64,000 nt of DNA from assembly GCF_002933875.1 (NCBI RefSeq), contig NZ_BFAV01000104.1, positions 37,747 to 101,746 of the forward strand. The letters are read 5' to 3'. Below, in pieces: positions 1 through 8,139 of the stretch. Position 1 is the first letter of the stretch; every line of letters starts with the position of its first letter. The translations under genes were made by a program, and so were the position numbers. The notes under the pieces were generated by a model. It was not told where the DNA came from, made no database searches, and was given only the letters and a program-made list of their open reading frames with translations. The stretch comes from Desulfocucumis palustris. GTDB taxonomy: Bacteria > Bacillota > Desulfotomaculia > Desulfotomaculales > Desulfocucumaceae.

Positions 1-380
1 GCAAGTATAATATTATTAAGGAACTTTCCTCTAATACGCCCGATGTTTGGGCGGATCCCGAACAGGTGGAAAGAGTTGTGGTGAATATTATTTTTAACGC
101 TGTCCAGGCAATGCCGGAAGGAGGCTCCATTATCGTATCCACGGCCCCGGCAAACGACGAATTCGCCCGGCTGAGCATCAGCGACACCGGCTGCGGAATT
201 CCGGCGGAAAACCTTCCGCACCTTTTTGATCCCTTTTATTCCACCCGGCCTAAGGGGACTGGTCTGGGATTGGCCATAGCCCACGAAATAATACAGGCCC
301 ACGGCGGGCATATAGAAGTTGAGAGTGAAGTCGGTCACGGAACCACTTTCCACATCTTTTTAAGAACCAGGGGGGAATAG
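1..380 (+). CDS. Sensor histidine kinase, C-terminal part (5' end outside window)
   Basis: The reading frame is open from the first bases of the window, so the true start lies upstream. What is visible is the HATPase_c domain of a two-component sensor kinase: an N box (NAVQAMPEGG), a G1 box (DTGCGIP followed by LFDPF) and a G2 box (GTGLGLAI), ending in the usual TTFHIFL strand. This domain binds ATP and would phosphorylate the kinase's own histidine, which is not in the window. The N-box style is that of NtrB/ZraS-like kinases that partner sigma-54 regulators, and such a regulator begins 6 bases after the stop. The pair is probably one operon. The sensed signal cannot be read because the sensor region is missing. 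Confidence 0.93.
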   Translation, partial: KYNIIKELSSNTPDVWADPEQVERVVVNIIFNAVQAMPEGGSIIVSTAPANDEFARLSISDTGCGIPAENLPHLFDPFYSTRPKGTGLGLAIAHEIIQAHGGHIEVESEVGHGTTFHIFLRTRGE

Positions 381-386
381 CGAAAA

Positions 387-1745
387 TTGAGCAAACTGAT
401 TCTGGTTGTAGACGATGAGGCCAGCGTAAGGGAAGCTCTCAGGGATATATTGACGGATGCGGGCTATCGGGTGGAGTGCGCGGCCAGCGGCGGCGAAGGC
501 CTGGAAAAGATTGAAAATTTGAATCCGGACACTGTTTTGCTGGATATCAGGATGCCCGATATTGACGGCATTAAGGTGCTTGAACTGGTCAGCCGGAGGG
601 GAGAAAGAACGCCCATTATTCTCATCACCGCCTACGGCTCCACCGAGACCACCATTGAGGCCATGAAACTGGGAGCTTTTGACTACCTGATGAAGCCCCT
701 GAAAATCAGTGTGATGCTGGAAGTGGTCAAAAAGGCCGTGGAGGTGAAGGAGCTGATCCACCGGGCAAAATCCGGGGATATGGCTCCTGATATAGACTCG
801 GACGCCATGATCGGCCTTTCGCCGGTGATGCAAAGCGTTTACAAAACCATAGGAAGGGTGGCCAATACCAACGCCACTGTCTTAATCCGGGGAGAGAGCG
901 GCACCGGGAAGGAATTGGCGGCCAGGGCCATCCACTACAACAGTGTGCGTAAGGATAAGCCCTTTGTTAAGATTAACTGTGCTTCAATTCCGGAAAATCT
1001 GTTGGAAAGCGAGCTTTTCGGCCATGAAAAGGGGGCTTTTACCGGCGCTGTGGCGGCAAAGCCCGGAAGGTTCGAACTGGCGCACAAGGGGACACTGTTT
1101 CTGGATGAAATAGGCGAGATGAGCATGTCCACCCAGACCAAGCTTCTCCGGGTGCTGCAGGAAAGGGAATTTGAGAGGGTGGGCGGAACCGAGACAATCA
1201 AGGTTGACGTGCGCATAGTGGCCGCCACCAACAAGGACCTGGAAGAATCAATAGCCTCCGGCGAATTCCGGGAGGATTTGTATTACCGTTTGAACGTGGT
1301 GGAAATAATGCTTCCTCCCTTGAGGGAACGGAAGGCCGACATTACCGCGCTGGTGGGTCATATAATAAAAGGTTGCAGCGTCGAGCATAAAAAAGGAATC
1401 AAGGGTTTTTCCGGGGATGCCATGGAAATATTGATGAATTACGACTGGCCCGGAAACATCCGGGAGTTGAAAAACGTGTGCGAACGGGCGGTGCTGATGT
1501 CCACGGGCCCTGTGTTGAGTGTTGAAGACCTGCCCATGTCCTTAAAGAAAAAGTCCAGGCGTTTTAACTGGATTAATGATATACCGGGCAATTCATTAAA
1601 GGAAATTGTATCCGAGGTGGAGAGGGAAATTATTCTAAAAGCCCTGGAGGAGCACAACTGGAACCGTTCCGCCGCTGCCCAGGCGCTTAAAATGAACAGA
1701 AGTTCCTTTTATGCCAAGCTGAAAGAATTGGGCATTATGGATTGA
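387..1745 (+). CDS. Sigma-54-dependent response regulator, NtrC/ZraR family
   Basis: A 452-residue transcriptional activator with the complete NtrC layout. An N-terminal receiver domain (about residues 4-120) has acidic pocket DD near residue 9, phospho-acceptor D53 and the conserved K in YLMKPLK. The central AAA+ domain (about 145-380) has Walker A GESGTGKE, the sigma-54-contacting GAFTGA loop intact, and Walker B GTLFLDEIGE. A Fis-type helix-turn-helix lies at the C-terminus. It starts with TTG shortly after the kinase stop and probably takes its phosphate from that kinase. The genes that follow (two CBS proteins) are its likeliest local partners or targets, although no -24/-12 promoter was identified with confidence. 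Confidence 0.95.
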   Translation: MSKLILVVDDEASVREALRDILTDAGYRVECAASGGEGLEKIENLNPDTVLLDIRMPDIDGIKVLELVSRRGERTPIILITAYGSTETTIEAMKLGAFDYLMKPLKISVMLEVVKKAVEVKELIHRAKSGDMAPDIDSDAMIGLSPVMQSVYKTIGRVANTNATVLIRGESGTGKELAARAIHYNSVRKDKPFVKINCASIPENLLESELFGHEKGAFTGAVAAKPGRFELAHKGTLFLDEIGEMSMSTQTKLLRVLQEREFERVGGTETIKVDVRIVAATNKDLEESIASGEFREDLYYRLNVVEIMLPPLRERKADITALVGHIIKGCSVEHKKGIKGFSGDAMEILMNYDWPGNIRELKNVCERAVLMSTGPVLSVEDLPMSLKKKSRRFNWINDIPGNSLKEIVSEVEREIILKALEEHNWNRSAAAQALKMNRSSFYAKLKELGIMD

Positions 1746-1758
1746 GGAGGTTTTTTTA

Positions 1759-2247
1759 TTGCCTGTTACCAGACTGGTTCGGAATATAATGGTCCCCGTG
1801 GAGGAATATCCCATGGTGGAGGAGGGGGCTTCAGTCCTGGAGGCCGTCTGGAAGATTAGGGAATCATTTCACCGGAAGGATGGCACCTGGTACGGTTTTC
1901 AATCGCTTATGGTGATTAACGACAGAGGGGAACTGGTAGGTATATTGACCCTTAAAAGCCTTCTGGTGGCCCTGCGGCTGAGGGAGTTCATGGACCACAT
2001 ATTAAACGGCGACCCCACCGGACTGTTTTTTACTCCCCATTTAATCAAGGATTCCAAAATAACAGTGCGCAAAATAATGCGGCCCTTAAGCGTGATTACG
2101 GTGCAGGAAGACGCCACAATAATGGAAGCCCTGCTGATAATCTTAAAGAATAATATTAATTCGCTGCCGGTGCTGTCGGGCACAAAGCCAGTGGGGGTGG
2201 TTCGCACTCTGGATCTATTCTGGTTTGTGGGTGAACTGCTTGACTAG
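1759..2247 (+). CDS. CBS-domain protein, first of tandem pair
   Basis: A 162-residue protein built essentially of two CBS motifs (about residues 8-70 and 95-155), the second marked by the phrases VRKIMRPL and NSLPVLSG. CBS pairs form a Bateman module that binds adenine nucleotides and reports energy state. No catalytic domain is attached, so it is probably a free-standing sensor or regulator. The start is TTG behind a strong GAGGAGG, 13 bases after the response regulator stop, so it is probably in the same operon. It is a paralogue of the next gene: both open with a MVP(V/L)-x-(E/D)Y phrase and share ESFHR and WYG. Its ligand and target cannot be read from sequence. Confidence 0.88.
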   Translation: MPVTRLVRNIMVPVEEYPMVEEGASVLEAVWKIRESFHRKDGTWYGFQSLMVINDRGELVGILTLKSLLVALRLREFMDHILNGDPTGLFFTPHLIKDSKITVRKIMRPLSVITVQEDATIMEALLIILKNNINSLPVLSGTKPVGVVRTLDLFWFVGELLD

Positions 2248-2277
2248 TTTTTTATCCTGGATGGATGGTGATGAGTA

Positions 2278-2769
2278 ATGGCTGCCGGAAAAACGGCGGA
2301 ACAAATAATGGTGCCTTTAAACGATTATAATACCATATCCGAGAATGCCACCGTTTACGATGCCATCAAGGTTTTAAAAGAATCCTTTCACAGGGACGGG
2401 CGGGCATGGTACGGCCACCGCAGTGTAATTGCCACAGATGCAAAGGGGCAGCCCACCGGCATTCTTACCCTGAGGGGAATACTCCAGGCAGCCGGGCTGC
2501 GGGATATGGAGAAGGATTTGGATTTTAAAACGGAGTCATGGGGCTGGTACTATATCAAAAGGCTGCGTGAAGAATCCCGGCTGTCCGTAAGGGACGTGAT
2601 GCAGCCTTTGCGCCTGGCCCAGGTGCGCGCCCAGGACGGCTTGACCGACGTGGCCAGGGTGATGCTAAAAAATAAAGTAAACTCCGTTTCCGTATCCAAA
2701 AACGGAAAAACCATAGGCATTGTCAGGCCTATAGACGTGTTTATGGCTGTTGATGAATATTTTGAATAG
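2278..2769 (+). CDS. CBS-domain protein, second of tandem pair
   Basis: A 163-residue protein with two CBS motifs (about residues 8-75 and 100-160), nearly the same length and layout as the preceding gene, from which it probably arose by tandem duplication. Shared landmarks include EQIMVPLNDY near the start, ESFHRDG, and NKVNSVSVSKNGK in the second motif. It begins with ATG 30 bases after its neighbour and ends before a clear terminator hairpin, so it closes the kinase-regulator-CBS-CBS operon. Two such proteins could form a heteromeric adenylate-binding sensor; that is inference. Confidence 0.88.
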   Translation: MAAGKTAEQIMVPLNDYNTISENATVYDAIKVLKESFHRDGRAWYGHRSVIATDAKGQPTGILTLRGILQAAGLRDMEKDLDFKTESWGWYYIKRLREESRLSVRDVMQPLRLAQVRAQDGLTDVARVMLKNKVNSVSVSKNGKTIGIVRPIDVFMAVDEYFE

Positions 2770-2797
2770 TGCCGGGGGACACACCTTTTGCCAGGAA

Positions 2798-2822
2798 GCC
2801 GGGTAATCCCCGGCATTTTTAT
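2798..2822 (+). terminator. Rho-independent terminator after CBS operon
   Basis: GCCGGG (2798-2803) and CCCGGC (2809-2814) form a short GC stem followed by a T tract. It lies 29 bases after the second CBS gene. Confidence 0.75.
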
Positions 2823-2874
2823 TGCAACGACCCATAGATAGCGTTTTATGCGGCTTTGGGGGAAGGGGTTGCTT

Positions 2875-3090
2875 ATGGCTTCCATAAACAGTTATGAAAA
2901 GGTGTCTTTTGGCCAGTTATTTTTTTGTATGTTTTGGGAAACCCTGAAAATGATTGTTCTGGGGATTATCGTTGTTTTATCTAATTTTTTAACGCCTGTC
3001 AGGCCTGATAAAGCCTTCGTTATTATCCGGTTCTGGCTGAAAATTTCTGCCATGTTGGATAAAAAGATTGCAAGCTCTGTTCATTACTAA
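2875..3090 (+). CDS. Small hypothetical membrane protein
   Basis: About 71 residues if read from the ATG at 2875, which has a purine-rich GGAAGGGG upstream; an in-frame ATG at 2848 has a poorer ribosome site. There is one clear hydrophobic segment (LKMIVLGIIVVLSNFL) and possibly a second amphipathic one near the C-terminus (VIIRFWLKISAML). I do not recognise a family. It sits alone between a terminator and a large palindrome. It could be a spurious frame, but the hydrophobic profile and the start site argue for a real small membrane protein. Confidence 0.5.
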   Translation: MASINSYEKVSFGQLFFCMFWETLKMIVLGIIVVLSNFLTPVRPDKAFVIIRFWLKISAMLDKKIASSVHY

Positions 3091-3124
3091 ATATAACTAA
3101 ATCTTCTGACTAAACATTGGACAT

Positions 3125-3174
3125 TGCCACGGGGGATACGGCGGTCCTATCAAACTGCCGTATCCCCCGTGGCA
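3125..3174. repeat. Long perfect inverted repeat (18-bp arms)
   Basis: Arms at 3125-3142 and 3157-3174 are perfectly complementary and separated by 14 bases. The left arm reads TGCCACGGGGGATACGGC. A weak T run (GGGTTTTT) follows on the plus strand, so it may end transcription, but it is longer than ordinary terminators and stands about 35 bases after the small membrane gene. It may instead be a small mobile palindrome. Confidence 0.6.
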
Positions 3175-3210
3175 TAAGGGTTTTTCGTAATTATCTCCTG
3201 GGATTGATTA

Positions 3211-3257
3211 AAAAATGGTCACGGCTGACCGGATTATGGTCACCCGTAACCATTTTT
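3211..3257. repeat. Imperfect inverted repeat with A/T-tailed arms
   Basis: AAAAATGGT at the left and ACCATTTTT at the right enclose further complementary stretches (ACGG and CCGT), with an internal repeat of GGTCA. Flanking A and T runs would make it a terminator in both directions. Together with the palindrome at 3125 and a GTCCCC-type tag near 3355, it fills the gap before the next gene. Confidence 0.45.
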
Positions 3258-3376
3258 GTGTTTTATTAAACTAGCTGCCGCGCTGTTTTTAGAGATTGAA
3301 TGTTTTGGCACTAACCTTGCTCCTGATAATCTTGGATTACGGCGTGGCATGAATAGGGGACAAGGGGGGTTCTGTT

Positions 3377-4075
3377 TTGACAGTCAGGGAATTTATAAGC
3401 CTTTTTGAACAACAAAAAAACGCCTTTTTGATGCAAAATATAATTGGAGAGGGACAAACCGGAGTACTTGAGGAATTCGAGAGCTGGCTTAAAGAAAATC
3501 ATCCGGGCCAAGAACCTGTTTTCGAAGATAAAAAAACAAAAAAGGCCAGGACCGGGGCAAAGGTAAAAAAAGAAAGCAAAAAAACAGAGAAACAAGATTT
3601 CAGCCTTTATCTGGACAACATAATGGATGAAGCGCAGAAGGCGCTGGAGGAGAAAGGGCTTCAGATTAACTGTATTTCCCTGGGAAAAGCCATGGGGCTG
3701 CGGGAGACTTCAAAATGCATAAAAATATTTAACGATGTCAATATCTTTTACCGGATTGGCAAGAGCCTGCCCCGTAAGGGCAAATACCAGGGGCAGAATA
3801 TAATGTTGATAGAGCTGGTAATGGACGGCTATAAAAGTTCCATATTTCTGCCACTGTTGAGTAAACAGGCGGAAATTGAAAGGCGGCTGGGAATTCCCGT
3901 GGAGAGGGAAATGCCGCATATTGAAAATGTGGGAAAATACCGCTTTAAACTGTATTTCCCCCTGGATAATAGCGGGGAATACGGTCATAGACCCTGGAAA
4001 ATCGGTAAAATTCTGGCGGAATTCATCTGCATCACCAAGGAATTACTGGAAGAGCTGGGCTGCGTAAAGGGATAG
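3377..4075 (+). CDS. Conserved-looking protein of unknown function
   Basis: A 232-residue soluble protein starting with TTG behind AAGGGGGG. The N-terminal 45 residues are acidic and helical. A Lys-rich linker (about 50-75, with KKTKKAR and KKESKKTEK) leads into a mixed alpha/beta C-terminal region (about 80-230). I do not recognise a family or a catalytic motif. There is no signal peptide and no membrane segment. The Lys-rich hinge suggests nucleic-acid or membrane-surface contact, but that is a guess. It stands apart from its neighbours: repeats lie upstream and an independent promoter region lies downstream. Confidence 0.7.
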   Translation: MTVREFISLFEQQKNAFLMQNIIGEGQTGVLEEFESWLKENHPGQEPVFEDKKTKKARTGAKVKKESKKTEKQDFSLYLDNIMDEAQKALEEKGLQINCISLGKAMGLRETSKCIKIFNDVNIFYRIGKSLPRKGKYQGQNIMLIELVMDGYKSSIFLPLLSKQAEIERRLGIPVEREMPHIENVGKYRFKLYFPLDNSGEYGHRPWKIGKILAEFICITKELLEELGCVKG

Positions 4076-4132
4076 CGGCGTGTTCCGGCGTACTGCCGGG
4101 TTTGCTTGGCTGCCGCCGGCGTACCTGGGAAG

Positions 4133-4148
4133 TGTGACTAAGATCACT
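4133..4148. promoter_or_regulatory. FNR/CRP-like operator upstream of the UROD/MetE-like gene
   Basis: TGTGA-N6-TCACT matches the core of FNR/CRP-family operators. Its centre (about 4140.5) lies about 64 bases before the transcription start predicted from the TATAAT at 4193-4198, which is the class I activator position. The nonamer AGATCACTT occurs at 4141-4149 and again at 4164-4172, so a second half-site may sit nearer the promoter. The -35 box is poor, as expected for an activator-dependent promoter. The regulator is not identified. Confidence 0.5.
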
Positions 4149-4192
4149 TTCAGGCGCGGGAAAAGATCACTTATTTCCGGAAGGTTTTTCTG

Positions 4193-4198
4193 TATAAT
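4193..4198 (+). promoter_or_regulatory. Probable -10 box (TATAAT)
   Basis: A perfect -10 hexamer 24 bases before the GTG start at 4222. The region 17 bases upstream (about 4170-4175, CTTATT) is a weak -35, which fits activation through the upstream TGTGA-N6-TCACT site. Confidence 0.5.
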
Positions 4199-4221
4199 TA
4201 GTACAGAAAGGAGTGATCGCC

Positions 4222-5247
4222 GTGAGTGGCAGCCTGCCCGGCAAGTGCCTTACCACCGCCATGGGCATACTTCCCCACACAGCCGTTGAACCGGCCCTGG
4301 AACTGGCCCTGAAACTTGATATACCTTTCTGGCCCCAGTTACCAAGATTCAGCTTTTATGAGGACATGTACGTCCAGGTGAGCGAGCATTTTCCGGGAAT
4401 AATTGTGGACCAGGAAAAGCTCAGGATACAGCTGGACATGGAGAAGTTCTATGGTGAGCTGCCTGATTATGTGGAAAAAATGGAGGAGCGTTCCTATCTG
4501 GAGCTTTCCCCCAAATATTCAGTGGCCCTGGACGCTTTTCTGGAGAGGGATTTGAGTTCCTATCCGGTGATCAGGGGGCAGAGCATAGGTCCTGTGAGTT
4601 TTGGTCTGAAGATTACCGACCGTGAACTGAAGCCGATAATTTATAATGACGAAGTAAGAGACCTGCTTTTTGATTTTATCGCCCGGAAGTTAAACGCCCA
4701 GTACGGGCAGCTGAAGGAAAAGAATGATAACGCCTTTGTCTGGCTGGACGAACCGGGACTGGAAATACTGTTCGGATCATTCACCGGTTACTCCAGCCAC
4801 AGAGCCAAGGAAGATTACCGCAATTTCCTGAAAGGGGTAAACGGTCCCAAGGGAGTGCACCTTTGCGGCAATCCGGACTGGTCTTTTCTGCTGGACCTGG
4901 AGCTGGATATTCTTTCCGTGGACATTTTTGGCTGGGGACACATTTTTACCCGCTACCACCAGGAGGTTATTTCATTCATGGAAAGGGGCGGAATAATTTC
5001 CTGGGGTATCGTGCCCACCCTAACGGAGGAGATAGACGCCCAGACCGCGGACGGGCTGGTGCAGAGGCTGGAATCCCTCTGGCTATACCTGGAGAAGCAG
5101 GGCGCCGGCAGGGAGATGATTTATGACCGGGCGTGGCTGGCCCCCGCCCGTTGCTGCCTGATTAACGCGGACGGCAACGCCAGTGTCGAAAAAGCTTTCT
5201 CTCTGTTAAAAGATATTTCATTACGCCTGAGAGAGAAATGGAATTAG
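4222..5247 (+). CDS. UROD/MetE-like (cobalamin-independent methionine synthase-like) protein
   Basis: A 341-residue protein of the uroporphyrinogen decarboxylase / MetE barrel superfamily. It opens with a GKCLTTAMGILPH phrase and has the late HLCGNPDW motif, whose His and Cys resemble the zinc-thiolate site of methyltransferases of this fold. It is shorter than true MetE and lacks its N-terminal barrel, so a small-molecule methyl transfer role (for example corrinoid or thiol methylation) is more likely than complete methionine synthesis. The start is taken as GTG at 4222, about 8 bases after GAAAGGAG; the in-frame GTG at 4213 overlaps that ribosome site. It is transcribed alone, and a shared terminator separates it from a convergent regulator gene. 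Confidence 0.8.
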   Translation: MSGSLPGKCLTTAMGILPHTAVEPALELALKLDIPFWPQLPRFSFYEDMYVQVSEHFPGIIVDQEKLRIQLDMEKFYGELPDYVEKMEERSYLELSPKYSVALDAFLERDLSSYPVIRGQSIGPVSFGLKITDRELKPIIYNDEVRDLLFDFIARKLNAQYGQLKEKNDNAFVWLDEPGLEILFGSFTGYSSHRAKEDYRNFLKGVNGPKGVHLCGNPDWSFLLDLELDILSVDIFGWGHIFTRYHQEVISFMERGGIISWGIVPTLTEEIDAQTADGLVQRLESLWLYLEKQGAGREMIYDRAWLAPARCCLINADGNASVEKAFSLLKDISLRLREKWN

Positions 5248-5255
5248 CCGGATGT

Positions 5256-5290
5256 AAAGAAAACCCGTTTTTGCAGGGTTTTCTTTATTG
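5256..5290. terminator. Bidirectional terminator
   Basis: AAAGAAAACCC (5256-5266) and GGGTTTTCTTT (5276-5286) form a perfect 11-bp stem between two convergent genes. A/T-rich flanks on both sides make it usable in either direction. Confidence 0.85.
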
Positions 5291-5764
5291 TTTTTTTATG
5301 ATTTTTTTCAGCAGTGAGGCCAGCCGTCCGGGGCTGTTTTTTTCTGCTTTTTGCTTGTCCCGTTCCATTATCGCTTCCTGATTGGCGGCTATTTCATGGA
5401 TTGCCCCGGCCATCTTTTCCATGATAGCGGCCAGTTTTTGCAATACCCTGGAATGCTCGGCGATAACCTTGCCCATCACCGCTATGGCTTCGGATGTGGA
5501 GAGCAATTTTCCGTCCTGGGTTATTATTCCCAGGTATATTTCCCTGGACAGGGCGTCACATATTTCACCGGTGTCGAAGCCTTCCTGGTAAAGGGACTCA
5601 ATCCGGGTCAGTATCTGCACGGCTTCGGGAAGGTATTTTTTCTGCCTGCCGAAAATCTGGCTGGGAAGGTAATCGTCAAAAAGATTCGCGTAGCGCCTGG
5701 CGGTGAATTCCGGCAGTCCTGCCAGCCTGGCGGTTTCATTGAGGGAAAGCCATCGTTCAGGCAC
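5285..5764 (-). CDS. MerR-like DNA-binding protein
   Basis: About 159 residues from GTG at 5764, preceded by AGGGGTGAT; an in-frame ATG at 5788 lacks a ribosome site. The N-terminal 65 residues resemble a MerR-type winged helix (WLSLNETARLAGLPEFTARRYANLF). They are followed by a region LSTSEAIAVMGKVIAEHSRVLQ that probably forms a helical or coiled-coil dimerisation segment, and by a basic Lys-rich tail. No effector-binding domain is seen. A palindrome GGGGAAGTTCCCC (5795-5807) lies just upstream of the gene and could be its own operator. Related two-part proteins occur in plasmid and sporulation contexts; the target is unknown. Confidence 0.65.
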   Translation of the reverse strand: MPERWLSLNETARLAGLPEFTARRYANLFDDYLPSQIFGRQKKYLPEAVQILTRIESLYQEGFDTGEICDALSREIYLGIITQDGKLLSTSEAIAVMGKVIAEHSRVLQKLAAIMEKMAGAIHEIAANQEAIMERDKQKAEKNSPGRLASLLKKIIKKQ

Positions 5765-6097
5765 TTTATCACCCCTATGTCTTGTCATTTTCGGGGGGAA
5801 GTTCCCCGGAATTTACGGCACGGGTTTCCGGCGGAGGTTCTTGGAAAACGCCGGATCTATTATTCATGATATATAAAAACCGGTCTGTTTACCAGTTATT
5901 TTAATTTGGATAGCCTTTCCTGGTGACAAAATTAAATTTAACAATGGGAAGCCTTTTTTTTGCGCAAAATATAAAAGGTAATTTAAAGAAAAGAAGGATG
6001 TACTACCATAGGCGGCTATGCTATATTTTAAATAAGTGTTATTGAAAAAATGTATAAAATTTTGACAAAGCTTTATAAAATTAAAGGGGGTATGGTT

Positions 6098-7228
6098 GTG
6101 AATTCCGGCACTACAAGCAGCGGTTCCCAGTCGCTTTTTTTAAGGGGCGTAACGTCGATAGCTTGCGGGGTTTGGCACAGCATTGCCCTCCGGGCGGACG
6201 GCACTGTATGGACTTGGGGCCATAACGCCGACGGTCAGTTGGGGGACGGAACCTTTGAGCAGAGGAGCGCACCGGTCAAAGTTAAGGGATTGACCGATGC
6301 CATTGCTATTGCCGGCAGAATCTGGCATACCCTGGCCCTGCGGTCTGACGGCACGGTTTGGGCCTGGGGGCATAATGGCGACGGCCAGCTGGGTGACGGA
6401 ACCACCATAAACCGTCCGGCCCCGGTACGGGTTGCCGGGCTGAACGCCATAACCTCCGTGGTTGGAGGGCGGGAGCACGCTGTGGCGCTAAGGGCCGACG
6501 GCACGGTTTGGGCCTGGGGCAGCAGCGAATTTCACCAGCTGGGGGACGGCACGGAGACTGAAAAACTTACCCCGGTTCAGGTAAGGGGCCTTACCGCGGT
6601 TACCGCCATTACCGGGGGAGGCTGGCATACCATAGCCCTGCGGGCGGACGGCACTTTGTGGGCCTGGGGAAACAACGAATTCGGCCAGTTGGGGGACGGA
6701 ACAGTTGATGAGCATTTTTATCCGGTCCAGGTGAAAAACATGTTTGGGGTTGTGGCGGTATCCGGGGGCCGTGAGCATACCATAGTATTAAAGGCGGACG
6801 GCACCGTGTGGGGCTGGGGAAGAAACGACGCCGGACAGCTTGGGGACGGCAGCACCAAAGACCGGCTTGATCCGGTGCAGGTGGCGGATCTTTCCGGTGT
6901 CAGCGCCATTGCCAAGGCAAGAAATCATACCCTGGCTCTTAAGAATGACGGCACCGTATGGGCCTGGGGGAAAAATGACGTGGGCCAGCTGGGAAACGGA
7001 AGTCTCGAAGACAGCCTGACTCCCGTCCAGGTGGAAAAATTGACCGGGGTAACGGCCATAGCCGGGGGAGGGTGGCATTCCCTGGCGCTCAGGGCGGATG
7101 GAACGGTTTGGTCCTGGGGGAGCAACAACAACGGCCAGTTGGGCAACGGCACCAATCTGGACAGCAAGGTGCCGGTTCAGTGTATTGCCGGTAACGATCC
7201 GCAGGCCGGCGGCAATTGCTGTAATTAA
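6098..7228 (+). CDS. Seven-repeat RCC1-type beta-propeller protein
   Basis: A protein of about 376 residues made almost entirely of seven tandem RCC1 repeats of about 50 residues. Each carries the signature W(H/S)[14 protein letters not shown] followed by GQLG(D/N)G. Seven blades complete the RCC1 propeller fold known from eukaryotic RCC1 and from many bacterial proteins. GTG at 6098 is preferred because AAAGGGGG sits 7 bases upstream; ATG codons at 6050 and 6092 are also in frame. There is no signal peptide, so it appears cytoplasmic. It ends 20 bases before the MoxR gene and probably shares its transcript. Its partner is unknown; propellers of this sort are binding scaffolds. Confidence 0.88.
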   Translation: MNSGTTSSGSQSLFLRGVTSIACGVWHSIALRADGTVWTWGHNADGQLGDGTFEQRSAPVKVKGLTDAIAIAGRIWHTLALRSDGTVWAWGHNGDGQLGDGTTINRPAPVRVAGLNAITSVVGGREHAVALRADGTVWAWGSSEFHQLGDGTETEKLTPVQVRGLTAVTAITGGGWHTIALRADGTLWAWGNNEFGQLGDGTVDEHFYPVQVKNMFGVVAVSGGREHTIVLKADGTVWGWGRNDAGQLGDGSTKDRLDPVQVADLSGVSAIAKARNHTLALKNDGTVWAWGKNDVGQLGNGSLEDSLTPVQVEKLTGVTAIAGGGWHSLALRADGTVWSWGSNNNGQLGNGTNLDSKVPVQCIAGNDPQAGGNCCN

Positions 7229-7248
7229 TAGATACCGGAGGTATAAAA

Positions 7249-8121
7249 GTGGCAAATAAAGTTGTTTATAAGGGAAGCTCGGACTACCTGGCGTCGGAGG
7301 ACCTGGAAAACGCCGTCAACATTGCCATGGCCCTGGGCAGGCCGCTGCTGATAAAGGGAGAGCCCGGCACCGGGAAAACAATGCTGGCCAAAAGCGTGGC
7401 CCAGGGGCTGGAAATGCCCTTTTTGATCTGGAATATAAAATCCACCACCAAGGCCAAGGAGGGCCTGTATGTCTACGATACCGTTCAGCGGCTGTATGAC
7501 AGCCAGTTCAAGGACAGGGACGTTTCGGATATTAAACAGTATATCAAGCTTGGAAAACTTGGGGAGTCTTTTGTTTCCGACACCCAGACGGTATTGCTTA
7601 TTGATGAGGTAGATAAGGCTGACCTGGAGTTTCCAAACGATCTTCTTTGGGAACTGGACATAATGAATTTTTACATACCCGAAACGGGTGAAACTATTGC
7701 GGCCAAACACCGTCCCCTGGTAATTATTACTAGTAACGCGGAAAAGGAACTTCCGGACGCTTTTTTGCGCCGCTGCATTTTCCATTACATTGCTTTTCCC
7801 GATGAGGAAATGATGGCCCGGATCGTCAAGGTTCATTATCCGGAGCTGGAAGCAAATCTCCTGGCGGAAACCCTCAAGGCTTTTTACTGGCTGCGGTCCA
7901 TACCCGGACTTCAAAAGAAGCCCAGCACCAGTGAACTGCTGGATTGGATACAGGCTCTGGTGGTGGGCGGCATTGAGCCGGAGCGTTTGTCGGCGGAGAT
8001 CCCTTTCTTAGGCGTGCTGTTGAAAAAGAACCAGGATTTCGATCAGCTACTGCGCCGGCTTTCCTCCGGCGGTCAACAGCGCCAGCAGGGATGGGGCATC
8101 AAAAAGTTTGGCAACTCCTGA
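7249..8121 (+). CDS. MoxR-family AAA+ ATPase
   Basis: A 290-residue AAA+ ATPase with Walker A GEPGTGKT (near residue 38), Walker B LLIDEVDKAD and sensor region ITSNAEKELPDAFLRRC, matching the MoxR/CoxD-like group. Such ATPases act as chaperones that help insert metal cofactors or assemble complexes, usually together with a VWA-domain protein encoded next door, as here. The start is GTG with GGAGGTATAAA upstream. The gene follows the RCC1 protein by 20 bases and precedes the VWA gene by 18, giving a three-gene operon. The substrate of the ATPase is unknown; the RCC1 propeller is a candidate client or adaptor by position only. Confidence 0.92.
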   Translation: MANKVVYKGSSDYLASEDLENAVNIAMALGRPLLIKGEPGTGKTMLAKSVAQGLEMPFLIWNIKSTTKAKEGLYVYDTVQRLYDSQFKDRDVSDIKQYIKLGKLGESFVSDTQTVLLIDEVDKADLEFPNDLLWELDIMNFYIPETGETIAAKHRPLVIITSNAEKELPDAFLRRCIFHYIAFPDEEMMARIVKVHYPELEANLLAETLKAFYWLRSIPGLQKKPSTSELLDWIQALVVGGIEPERLSAEIPFLGVLLKKNQDFDQLLRRLSSGGQQRQQGWGIKKFGNS

Positions 8122-8139
8122 TTAAAGGAGTGGATAGAT

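Noticed and set aside
4080..4289. 69-residue frame overlapping the FNR/CRP-like site
   Set aside because: It spans the promoter and ribosome site of the UROD/MetE-like gene in another frame and has no start signal of its own.
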